This document shows, one piece after another, positions 46,984 to 56,603 of a stretch of DNA of 64,000 bases. This stretch comes from Gliomastix tumulicola. Lineage: Eukaryota > Ascomycota > Sordariomycetes > Hypocreales > Bionectriaceae. The position numbers were made by a program, and so were the translations under genes. The stretch covers positions 1,612,001 through 1,676,000 of the forward strand of contig BCHX01000001.1 of assembly GCA_001599755.1 (NCBI GenBank), read 5' to 3'. The first letter of the stretch is position 1; each line of letters opens with the position of its first letter. The notes beneath the pieces are model-generated. The model did not search any database and was not told the DNA's origin. It saw only the letters and a list, made by a program, of their open reading frames with translations.

Positions 46984-49900
46984 GCGAAGAGCGGCGAGAC
47001 GGTGGTGCAGATGTTGAGACCGCGGAGGGCAGTGCGGTAGAAGTAGTGACAATCTTGGAAATAATAGGCCGGCATCACCCCTAGATGTTCTGTAGCATCT
47101 TGTGAACCAGGTTTGGGTTTGGGAAGGATATTTAAATAGCAGGGACAGCAAAGCGACGTAACGAGAAGAGGAAGGAAGATTAAGATGAAATGAGTATGTA
47201 TAAGTGAGAAGACGGGACGGGATATAATCCAATCGACAAAAAGCAGAAGGGAGAGCGCGGCCTAGGAAGGACGAAGAGGGGTGGTATGATAGATGAAGGC
47301 CAGTGGAGCCTATAATTAGACTCACACCTACTCCAGATCAGACCCTTTCCCCCGGGAGGGTATCTTTCGGAGTGATGGCACGTCAGACCTGGGGTGTCAT
47401 GACGGCCCGTGGGAGATGGACGCGTGAGCCAGCCACATTTCTCGCTTGAGAGTATTCCCCGTGTCTGGCTCCCTGGTTCCTGTTTCTGGGGTCGGCTGCA
47501 GCTACACGAGGCTGCGAGGTAGCCTGGAGCAAGACGGTGCATGCATGGGGGCAGAGAGGATAAGCATATGCTGTTCCGGATGCCCGACAGCGAGATGAGA
47601 GTTGAGTTCACTGCAGGACAGCCGCATAATACACTTAGGAGAGCACTAGTCGCTCCTTGGTTGAGAGGTGCCAAGAGATGGACAGGCTGGGAGCTCCCAG
47701 GGATTTGGTGCTTACCGTGTGTGTTAGTGGGTATCAAGGATGCCTGTCTACGTGTGTGGTGCGTAGCAGATCTCGGCCAAGCAGTCGTCTCAGTCCAGTA
47801 CCTCGCATCGAGGATGATGATTCCCGAGGGGAAGGGGGAGGACGGTGCGTGCTCTCGGTTATGGTTCCGTTCGGTCCTAGGTTGATGTCGACATGTGCTC
47901 GCTCTAACACATGGGACTGGGTTTTTTAGTCCCTGTGATCTTGTGTGAGAAAACGAGCCAAAGAGGGGGTCCACTCGCGGCGATGGTCGCATGTGAAACC
48001 TACTAAGCTGGCCTGTTCGGAGGTGCGCAATGGTCAGCAGCCGCATAAGGCCACTGGGAGATAGATTGGCTAGCCGTGGAGTTGCAGTGGCTGGCAGCAA
48101 GTCATTCGGACCTAGACCCTGAGGTGCGGTCGCGTGTCGTCATTGGAAACCCCACACCACTTAATCAACAGACCATGTGGACCCGGTCGTTCGGACGAGA
48201 GGATGTCGATGTCGACGAGACAACGTTGCGCAGCGCGGCCAGGCTCGCGAATACAATTAGTCGCCGAAGCTGGAATGTCGCTGCTGTGACGAAGGTTGAT
48301 GGGAGGTTGCGGATCCGATCCGACTTGGAGCGGCTCTCTGAAGCTTGATGAAGGTTGGTGTGTCAGCAGGTGGGCGGAGGGAAAGTGTAACCTGAAGCTG
48401 GCTGAATCATCGCACCTTCCTTACCAGAACGGCACCTGCCCGGTGTTAGATAAGAAAAACGTCGTCCCAATGAGGCACAGGGACAGCAAACAAGGCAGGA
48501 GCACCCGTGACCTCGAATAGGAATGATGAAGCAAGATGTGAGATTTCGAGAATCTGATCACTTCCGGGCTGCTTTTGTACGCAGCCACCCTCCCTCGGGT
48601 GTCTTGCCACCGCCGTATCTTCTCAGTAATTGAGCTGCCATCTTCCGCAGATGCGAATTACTACAGCCTGCCTACGGCAATCACCTCCCTTGTACGGCAT
48701 CTTCCTGCTACCCGGCCAATTACAGGATCGCCCCATTTGGAGAGCGAGCTTGATGCTCAATCGAGATGCTCGACTCGGCCTAGAATCGCCATGTCTTGGG
48801 TCTCGGCCCAGCGGACATGCCCGTCCTCTTTCATGTGTGAGGCGCCAGTCCGAGGACTAGTTTGCTGTCATCCTATAACTGATAACGCGCAAGCGGAGAG
48901 ACATGGAACTGGCGATGGCATAATTATCCGGTGCTTGACGGCTGTTGACAGGTCTAGAATTTGTGGGTGGTCTTGAAGTCTGTCCCTGGACATTTCTTTT
49001 CTTTCAGGGAGGTGAACGAATCACAAAGTCGGAACGGACCTCCTCTGTCCATGTGGCCGAGAGTCCTCGCAGATTGGCAAATTGCAACCTATGCCATCTC
49101 GAGAGGGCGCATGGCCAATTAGTATTCGTGCTCTGGTGTCCCTTGGCTTGGAGTATGTATGGACCCAGCCTAACGGCGACGATGGAGACGAGAAGGCTCT
49201 GCGTTCTCCAGCCAAGATCACGACAGGCAAGGCTACCGAAATCCCGGCTACGGATCGAGTAGCACGGCTATGATGGCTCTCATACCGAGAACATGACTCT
49301 CCGGCGCCGAGAGCGGATCCTCGGTCCACCGCACGGCTCCGTGATGCCGGCGTCCATGGCTGGCCGTCTTGCCAACGGTCGGATAGCCGGTTGTCGATCT
49401 CGGCGAGTCGCCGCTGGAACTGCCGTGCCAGTCAGCAACCACGTGCAGCCCGCAGCCCGCAGCCCGCAGCCCGCAGCCCGCAGACCGCAGACCGCAGACC
49501 GACCAAGATAGATGCGGATCGTCTCTCATCATCTCAGGCCCGATAAGGGGCCTGAGCCATCCCCTCGAAGAGACCGATTCGAGGTGTCGAGGTGCAAGGA
49601 TAAGCCTACTACTCTCCACCTACAGGTTTGCAGCAGAAGCTTGCCCTGGGCTTGCCCTCATCGGGCCAGCTCGCCCCCCCGAATCTTGAGCTGACGAGTG
49701 ACACGGTCGGCTTTGCCGTGAATCCGATCGCATTCACTGCCATTCTCCACGTGGAGCATCAGTGCTTTGCAAGAAATGGAGGCCTCGCATCGCATCGCCA
49801 GCCCGTCCTGGTAACAAAACTGGTCGGTATTTCGAGACTCGGCCAAACCCTTTTCGGACAACGATGCGAGCTATTCCTTTTTGAGACTTCCATTCGAGCT

Positions 49901-50366
49901 CTTCCATTCGAGACCCACTCTCCAACACAGCGCAAACCGCTGCACGGGATGGAAGACGAACAGCACCACAATCCCAGACAAGGACACGCAATTCCTGCTT
50001 TCCCTTACACAGAATGCCATTGCGGCTGTCATTACGACATGAGAGGCGCAGCTAGCGAATGATGTCTTGCATAGGCGGTGTCTGCGGGGCGGGAGGCTCA
50101 TTCGAGCTGTGGCTCCTTCGAATGGCCTCCTGTGAGGGCGCTGTCTTGGCTCTCCGTATTTCGGGAAAGACAGTGTTTTGCGAATGCGAACATGCAGATC
50201 TAAATGAGGTACCGTAAGATATCTGATATAACTTGTGCCAATGTGCCGTCCATGGAATCGCTTCCTTCTTCTCTTGGCTCAAGACCACCATCTCGGAGTC
50301 ACCTTCTCAAGAGCATATACAGCTCTTACACTAGAGTGTGAACGAGAATTCTAGAACGCGAGAGGC
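46984..50366. other. Long intergenic region between YAT2 and the MFS transporter
   Basis: About 3.4 kb forming the divergent promoters of YAT2 (-) and the transporter (+). The longest open frame (306 codons, minus strand 47180-48100) is rich in Pro/Ser/Arg/His and lacks protein-like patterning. A 7-bp tandem repeat lies at 49445. No RNA gene or mobile element was seen. Confidence 0.5.
49445..49500. repeat. 7-bp tandem repeat, two variants
   Basis: Five copies of GCAGCCC (49445-49479) are followed directly by three copies of GCAGACC (49480-49500). The block-wise variant pattern suggests two rounds of slippage expansion. It is intergenic. Confidence 0.9.
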
Positions 50367-52504
50367 ATGATAATATCATACATCATCTCCTTGATTAGGC
50401 CCACGAGCCAGACTTCAGCGTCGACGCCGAAGATATGCGACCACCGACCAGAGCCATCCGCAGAGCCATGCCACGAATGCATCGCCGAGAGGCGTAGGTC
50501 AAGGAAATACCGCTGGAAGGTCATCCTCGGCCTCGTGTTCCCGGCTGCTCTCCATGCCCTGGATGCTACAATGTATGTTGCCCTCTGAGTGGACAGCGAG
50601 ATGGCTATCCCCGATGAACGCACTGACTTGTCCTTGACAGTATCGCAAGCGCCTTACCATGGATCGCTGCAGACTTCGGCCAGATATCGCAGCTCAACTG
50701 GATCGCCGCCGCATTTAACTTGACTTCGGCATCATTCATCCCCTTCTGGGCGCAAATGGCCGACGTCTTTGGACGCAACGCGACCCTAAACGCGTCGCTC
50801 ATCATCATCCTGGTTGGAAGCGCAATGTGCACTGGCGCCCCGACTAACGCTTTCCCTCTCCTGCTCCTGGGTCGAGCCCTCCAGGGTGTTGCGGCAGCTG
50901 GACTGGAGGTCCTCGTGCAGACAATCCTCGCAGACAAAGTGTCGTTGCAGGAGAATGCCAAAAACTGGTCCCTGTTTGCCCTCGTCAGCGGCATATCCTA
51001 TGCTCTAGGCCCAGTAATCGGGGGTTTGTCTAATGGTTCTCGTCCTGTTTTGACGCTGGTGATTTCTAACCTGCTTGCCTCACAGGATACCTCACCAACA
51101 CGGATTGGAGATGGTGCTTCGGAATCAACCTCCCGATCGGAGTCATCAGCCTCGTCGTCATATTCTTCACCCTGCGAAAAGAGCTTCTCGGACCCCAACC
51201 CATCGTGGGAATCGACGACACTGTAGAGACAGGGCGACGGACACGATACATGGCCAGACTCAAAAGCATAGACCTCGGAGGCCAGGTACTGTTCCTGTTC
51301 GGTTTTGGATTGATCATCCTGGGGCTTACCTGGGGTGGTGCCACCTACCCATGGGATTCGGCTGCTGTCATTGTGTCTCTGGTGCTGGGCGTAATCATGC
51401 TAGCCGCCTTCTTCTATTGGGAGAATCTCTTTGCGGACGGGAAACTTCTTTTTGAGAAGTGGCCGTGGCAGAGGCCGATGATGCCTTGGAATATGATCAC
51501 GAATCGAGATATCGGATTGCTGTTCTATACGGAGGTTGGAAACGGGATTGGAATGTTTGCAGTAAGTCGTCCTCTCCCTTTCTCACTTGGGGGATAGTCG
51601 TGCTGATTGTTCTAGGTTCTGTACTTTTGCAATATTTTCTTCATTTCCGTAAAGGACTATCGCGCAGATGAGGCAGGCGTGCAGCTACTATTCTTTACCC
51701 CTGGTATTGGAGGTATGTAATTTGAGCCCATGCCGAGGGGGTGAGATCGGTATTAACCAGAACGCAGTGGGTGTTTGGCTCTGTTCTCTCTGCTGCAACT
51801 CATGGCCGAGAATGACCTGGCCAACTCTTTTCTTCGGCACCTTGGTTCAAGCGATTGCGGTGGGAATGTTGGCATATGCGATGTACACTGAACGCTCCGC
51901 GACAGTCTTCGGCATGATGGCGCTGGTGGGATTCGGCACAGGCCTGCGCTTCATGTCAGCTCCGCTGCACGGCGTCGGGATATTCAGGAAGCACCGCGCG
52001 AGTGTCATTGGGTTGTTGAGCGTGGCATTCCCCCTCGGAGGCACCATCGGGTTGACGATCATGTCTACCGTCTTCAACAACACCTCCCGATTCGACTCAG
52101 ACACTGACTTCTCGACAATCCGGGAGCTGCCACCCGACCTTCAGGCTGAGTACAAGCGATCAGCCAAGATGGGCATCGTGTGGGCGTTTGTCGCCATCAC
52201 ACCCTTCCTTCTGCTGGCATGGTTCTGCACTTTCTTCCTGGGGAACGTCAAGCTTGGACGGGGCTACGGCCCGGACGAGGAGGGCACCCAGAACACCATC
52301 ATTGAGGATGTGTATTTGTTGACCCTGATCCGCGGACGCCACTCACTGGATCCAAGGTCTGAGGCGGGGGACGGAGAGGTGGCGCAGGGCTCGACGTCGA
52401 TGCCTCCGGCCCAGCCTGCTAATGAGGCTCTGGGTCGAGCTGATGGCGCAGTATCTGCGGATGGTCATCGTCGGATCAACAGTTCGGAGAGGCCCTTGCT
52501 GTAG
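50367..52504 (+). CDS. MFS transporter, DHA2-like (14-helix) drug/metabolite exporter
   Basis: Five exons (50367..50572, 50641..51023, 51086..51561, 51616..51712, 51768..52504) with introns of 54-68 bp give 632 residues. Family landmarks are helix 1 motif LDATIIASALPWIAADF, loop 2-3 motif A (MADVFGRNATL), and antiporter motif C in helix 5 (SGISYALGPVIGG). About 14 hydrophobic segments are visible, and a hydrophilic C-terminal tail of about 90 residues follows the last helix. The protein would be a proton antiporter in the plasma or vacuolar membrane, exporting toxins or metabolites; the substrate is unknown. The N-terminus before helix 1 is basic and Cys/His-containing. It lies 7 kb from the PKS with other genes between, so a role in PKS product export is only a possibility. 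Confidence 0.9.
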
Positions 52505-53069
52505 AAATTTTGTGTCTGATATTTTCCCTTCGCCCCATAGATTGTATTCCAGCATTCGATAGATAAGACACCCGTCGCAACGATGATGCTCGATGATTCG
52601 ACATTGCCATAGACATTGATCGTATCTCAAAGTTTACAGATGATAGTAGCCACAAATAGGGGGGCACTTTGGAGAGAAGAGCCTGCAGCTGCTCCACACC
52701 CTTTTCTGTCACCTCATTTGCGCCACGCTATTGCCACATGAGGCGGTGGCAATGATCGGCGTGGACGCGAAACATGGGAAACTTGGAATTCTTCATTTCC
52801 ACATGCAGGAGATCATCTAGTTTCCGATTCTTCTGGATCGCACTGAAGATGATCACTGATTTGAGTTGCCTAGATGGGCAGTTTCTGTGCTGCCGGAGAT
52901 CAGCTCCGCCAGTGGAGGTTTCCAGGTTGCTCCCAGTCACATGCGCTCACAGTGAAAGCCTGAGCTATCATCGATTCAATATTTTGTCTCATTCATCACC
53001 TACGACACCCTCCCGACTTCACCAAGTACAGGCGCCGATTCACACTTATCCTTGCCTGCACACCACATC
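52505..53069. other. Intergenic region between MFS transporter and 2EXR gene
   Basis: 565 bp containing the transporter 3' end and the promoter of the 2EXR gene. No protein-like frame or repeat was seen. Confidence 0.5.
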
Positions 53070-53909
53070 ATGGCCGATCCAGTAGAAGAGCAGAGTCCAG
53101 ATCCCCAGTTCTGGCTCAGCTTCCGCACTTTCGATGACGGGGTCAGCGGTCCGGTATCGCCCACCGCCTCACCAGCTCCAGCACCAACAACATCGTCGTC
53201 AGCCTCCTTCCCCCAGTTCGCGCGCCTGCCGCCCGAGATCCGCTGGCGGATATGGGAGTGTCTGATCCAGCCGCGCATCGTCGTCGCCTGCTGCCTCCAG
53301 CGCGACGACATCCTCGACAGCCGCCGCCGGGAGCTCGACGGCCGCACGACCTCGGGCCCCGCGGTCCCCGTCCTGCTGCACATCAGCCGCGAGACGCGCG
53401 ACATCGCCCTGCGCCACTACGAGCTCACCTTCAGCTGGCGCATCTCCAAGCTCCTCTGCGACACGCCCGTGTCCCGCCCCGCGCGCGTATGGTTCAACTT
53501 CGCGCTCGACGCGCTCTTCCTCACGGGGGAGCTCGAGGCCTTCAACGCGTACGGGTTCAACCTGCCCATGGTGTACTTCCTGCGCCGCGAAGATACGTAC
53601 CGCGTGCGGCACATCGCGTGCGACTTCAAGAAGATCGGTTACCCGGACCAGGAGAGCGACCAGGTGTTTGGCTGCCTGTGGCACGTGGTGGACCGGTTCC
53701 CCGGGGTCGACAGGCTGCTGCTGACGGTCGCGGAGGGGGACGAGGAGGTCATTGGCGGGAGCATGACGCTGGGGAGCCCGGACAATGTGATGCAGAAGAT
53801 CTGGAGGGGGTGGATATCGGGGACGACGGTGACGAGCTCGAGTATGGCTGATAAGCAGATGCTGCTCGTCCGGGAGGACGGTCTTGCTGAATTTATAGCC
53901 AGATTATAG
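53070..53909 (+). CDS. 2EXR domain-containing fungal protein
   Basis: An intronless frame of 279 residues from the first true ATG. After a disordered Pro/Ser/Thr N-terminus comes the 2EXR signature FPQFARLPPEIRWRIWE (about residues 48-65). Then come ILHI/LLHISRETRDIALRHY, the second conserved element, and a strand-rich region with aromatic residues (RVWFNFALDALFLTG). The family is very abundant in filamentous ascomycetes, resembles the start of F-box-type LPxEI(R) motifs, and has no settled biochemical function. A ubiquitin-adaptor-like role has been suggested by the F-box resemblance, but this is inference. GC at third positions is very high (over 80% by eye), higher than in flanking genes. 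Confidence 0.85.
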   Translation: MADPVEEQSPDPQFWLSFRTFDDGVSGPVSPTASPAPAPTTSSSASFPQFARLPPEIRWRIWECLIQPRIVVACCLQRDDILDSRRRELDGRTTSGPAVPVLLHISRETRDIALRHYELTFSWRISKLLCDTPVSRPARVWFNFALDALFLTGELEAFNAYGFNLPMVYFLRREDTYRVRHIACDFKKIGYPDQESDQVFGCLWHVVDRFPGVDRLLLTVAEGDEEVIGGSMTLGSPDNVMQKIWRGWISGTTVTSSSMADKQMLLVREDGLAEFIARL

Positions 53910-54505
53910 ACTTAGCTAAATGAAAGGAGACTGAAAAGTAAGACTTGGTTTGGCAAAGACAAGTGAGTGATGAAATCGCCTACAGCATAAATAGATAGAA
54001 GTCTGTATATTCCTATCTCTTGACATCATTTCCACAGAGAGCACCTCACAGTGCGTGTTAGAAACTAGCTCAAAATTCCCTGAGGGTTGCCAGTGATTGA
54101 AGCGAAGCGAATGCTGTGGAAGCCACTGTTTGTTCTCTGTGCTCCCTCCTAGCCTTCTCGTTTTATGTTTCTCGTCAACACACCGCCACTTCCCACACTC
54201 CTGCCAAATCATCACTCCCTATCATCTGCTCATTCTCTGCCATCCACTCATCTCCTGCCATTTGATCAGTGAAGTTCGTTCTTTTTCATCCCACTCGCAA
54301 AATTCCTCATGCGTTTGCTTCGTCGGACTCTTCTTACCATCTGCGACCGACGTGCTCGTCTGCTTCGTGCTCGTCTGCGTCGTGCACTTTCCGAAAAGAC
54401 GCTTGAGGCTACAACTGATAACGTAATTTTTCTCATCTAGCCGCACTTTCACAAACAGCTAATCGAGTCATTCTACTGACGTTGTAGGTGCTTGAGTCTG
54501 GAACT
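53910..54505. other. Promoter and leader of the coiled-coil gene at 54506
   Basis: 596 bp. A candidate 5'-UTR intron runs from GTAATT at 54423 to TTGTAG at 54487, with a CTGAC branch, 18 bases before the ATG. Nothing else is seen. Confidence 0.45.
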
Positions 54506-55558
54506 ATGGAGGCCCGTGACGCAGACACGGATGCAAAGAAGAGCATTGCGGCTGCTGTTGCCGCCAGTCCTTCTACGGCAAAAGTCAAACTTGAGACGAG
54601 TGCTGAGCCCCAGGCCAAGTCCAAGGAAATCTCCATGGGGTCCCGCATCGCTTCCGACTGTCGCAATCGAACGAATAGTGCCCAGACTACGGTCACAGAG
54701 CACCATTCGCCTCTTACAAATCAAGACGTATCCGCCATGACATCGATCAAGAACGAGCCTGGCGAAAGTTCCTCAACAAGTCTGCGTCATATTCCTCAGA
54801 GAGGATCCAAGAAGAGACCGGCATCCCAACCCGAGGCAAGTGGCCCCTCTAAGGCTCCTCGACTAGACGGATCTGTCAAGCAATCGGCGTCCACTTTACC
54901 TGATTTCGGTGAAGCTCCTCCTCCTTTTGTCAAGTCAGAGCAGCCCGAGCCTGCAACCGCACGCAAGGACAAATATCAAGGATTGTGGCAGGAGAATCAG
55001 AGGCTTGACCAAGAGAACAAAAGACTCGACGGAGAGTTGCGAGACGTGAAGGCCCAGATGAATCTCATGATGGAGTCATTGAGAAAGAACATGATTGGCG
55101 ATATCCAAAAACAGGTCGGAGAGCTGAGAGATGAGGTGAACCAACTCAGGTCTGATGAGATGGGTAAAGTCAGAGTCCGCGTAGCCGGAACCACGGTAAG
55201 AGATGTCCTGGATCCGAATACTTGCTCTCCTCAGAGGTCGCGGCTCATCAATATCTAGGACTTCGTTAGGATTCTCCATAGGCGTCAAAGAAAGATCACA
55301 GCGCGCCAAGATGCGACACACGCTAGACTGGATGAGCAAGTCCAGACCTTGTGCGACGCAGTTGCGCAGCAACGCGAGGAGCTCGTTCGACAAGCTGAGA
55401 ACACAGATCAGCGACTCGCCGAGACAGACTCGAAACTGGGCGGGATGATTCTCGCTGCAAATGAGACGTTTGCGCAGCTAGCTGAGGAATCGACTCGGCA
55501 AGATGCAGATCACCAGCGCTTGGTCGATGGACTGCGCAAAGCTTTGGCCACCGAGTAG
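54506..55558 (+). CDS. Coiled-coil protein with nuclear-type basic motif, function unknown
   Basis: Exons 54506..55195 and 55259..55558 are joined across a 63-bp intron (GTAAGA/TAG), giving 329 residues. The first 150 residues are disordered with KxE sites of sumoylation type (VKLETS, IKNEPG, VKSEQPE) and a basic patch (KKRPASQP, then SKAPRL). From residue about 158 to the end the sequence is almost all coiled coil (LWQENQRLDQENKRLDGEL, QVGELRDEVNQLR, and exon 2 TLCDAVAQQREELVRQAEN). The splice keeps the heptad region in frame. The start is the ATG at 54506. I do not recognise the family. It is convergent with a second coiled-coil gene that has a similar basic motif. Confidence 0.7.
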
Positions 55559-56360
55559 GACAGTCTGCTCGATGTCGTGGGTATGCAGTATGACAATCAA
55601 TTTCACGGTATTTCCCGTAGTTTCTGGATGGACAAGATGGTCCTCGGACGGTGGGTAGGACGGACTTACTTTGCAGGGTCTCGCTTTCGATGATGTCCTA
55701 TTTCACTTTCCAACTTACGCTCTGATATCTTCGCACGGGAAACAGCATTGGCAGTTAGAACTCGCTTTTCTCGCGATTTTGACATTTCAAAATGAGACTC
55801 TAAGCTATTGAGACTATTGGTGATTGGTTCTGGGAGCGAGACAAGAAAGGGAACAGAAAAGGAATGGAGAATATAATCTCTGAAGCCTAACTAGTTCTTA
55901 ACACAATAAAAGCGATCGAGTTTTTATACAGAATGCGTCCTTGTAGTAATGCTTCTAAGATCCGTGTGCTGGATTCTTAGGAAGCCGCTCACTCGGATGC
56001 TTGAATGATTTTTTTTTGATTTTTTTTGGTTTTATTGGACGTTACCGACGCGAGTATCACTTCATACAATCCTTTTCTCTTTCCCGTACTAAAACTCCCC
56101 TGTCGTCTCAGCCAGGAACCTCAAGCTCATTTTAACCCCGCGTCGTTTTATCAGTTTTGGTCAGTAGTTCGACGTCAATGAAGGCTCTGCCACGCCTCGA
56201 ACTCCGGCCAATCACAAGGCACGAGCGATCTCCTGATCTTGAGATGCCCGTCCCTGTTTCTCCCGTCGGACGACTAGAGAGGACGAAAAGATCAACCAGA
56301 CAAAACAGACACACCAGCATTGCCTCGGTCCTGCTGCCCCGTGATCAACCAAAAGTCCGT
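55559..56360. other. Convergent intergenic region between two coiled-coil genes
   Basis: 802 bp with the 3' ends of both genes. It includes poly-T runs at about 56007-56030. No protein-like frame or RNA gene was seen. Confidence 0.45.
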
Positions 56361-56603
56361 CTAGATTTCGCCGTCCACATTTCCCTCGCGAAATGCTGTC
56401 TGCATTCCCCGAAAGATGCTCTTCATCGCCCAAATTTCTCTCCAGATCGCCTGACTGTCGTCTTTGGCTTTCTTTTCGTTGTTCCTCATTTCTTCTTCAA
56501 GAACCGAACCCTTCTCATTGGCGGCCTTCAACTGTGTCTGCAGCTCCCTATTTTCCTTCTCCACAGCCTGTAAGCGATTCTGGAGAGGCGAGATTGCTTC
56601 CTT
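56361..56603 (-). pseudogene. In-frame coiled-coil extension beyond the TAG at 56604
   Basis: Directly after the TAG the same frame encodes 80 residues of well-formed coiled coil (KEAISPLQNRLQAVEKENRE, then LQTQLKAANEKGSVLEEEMR) ending in REGNVDGEI and a stop. Heptads run on from the upstream protein without a phase change. This suggests a recent nonsense mutation, a sequencing error, or readthrough. I found no plausible intron that removes the TAG in frame: the GTAACC-to-CTAG option is 41 bp and shifts the frame. Confidence 0.55.

Noticed and set aside
47180..48100. 306-codon open frame on the minus strand upstream of YAT2
   Set aside because: Composition is Pro/Ser/Arg/His/Cys-rich without hydrophobic patterning or known motifs. 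It overlaps the YAT2 leader, and stop-poor frames of this size are common in GC-rich fungal promoters. Conservation or ribosome profiling would be needed to revive it.
49445..49500. Regular repeats considered as a CRISPR array
   Set aside because: The units are 7 bp with no spacers and the genome is eukaryotic; it is a simple tandem repeat.
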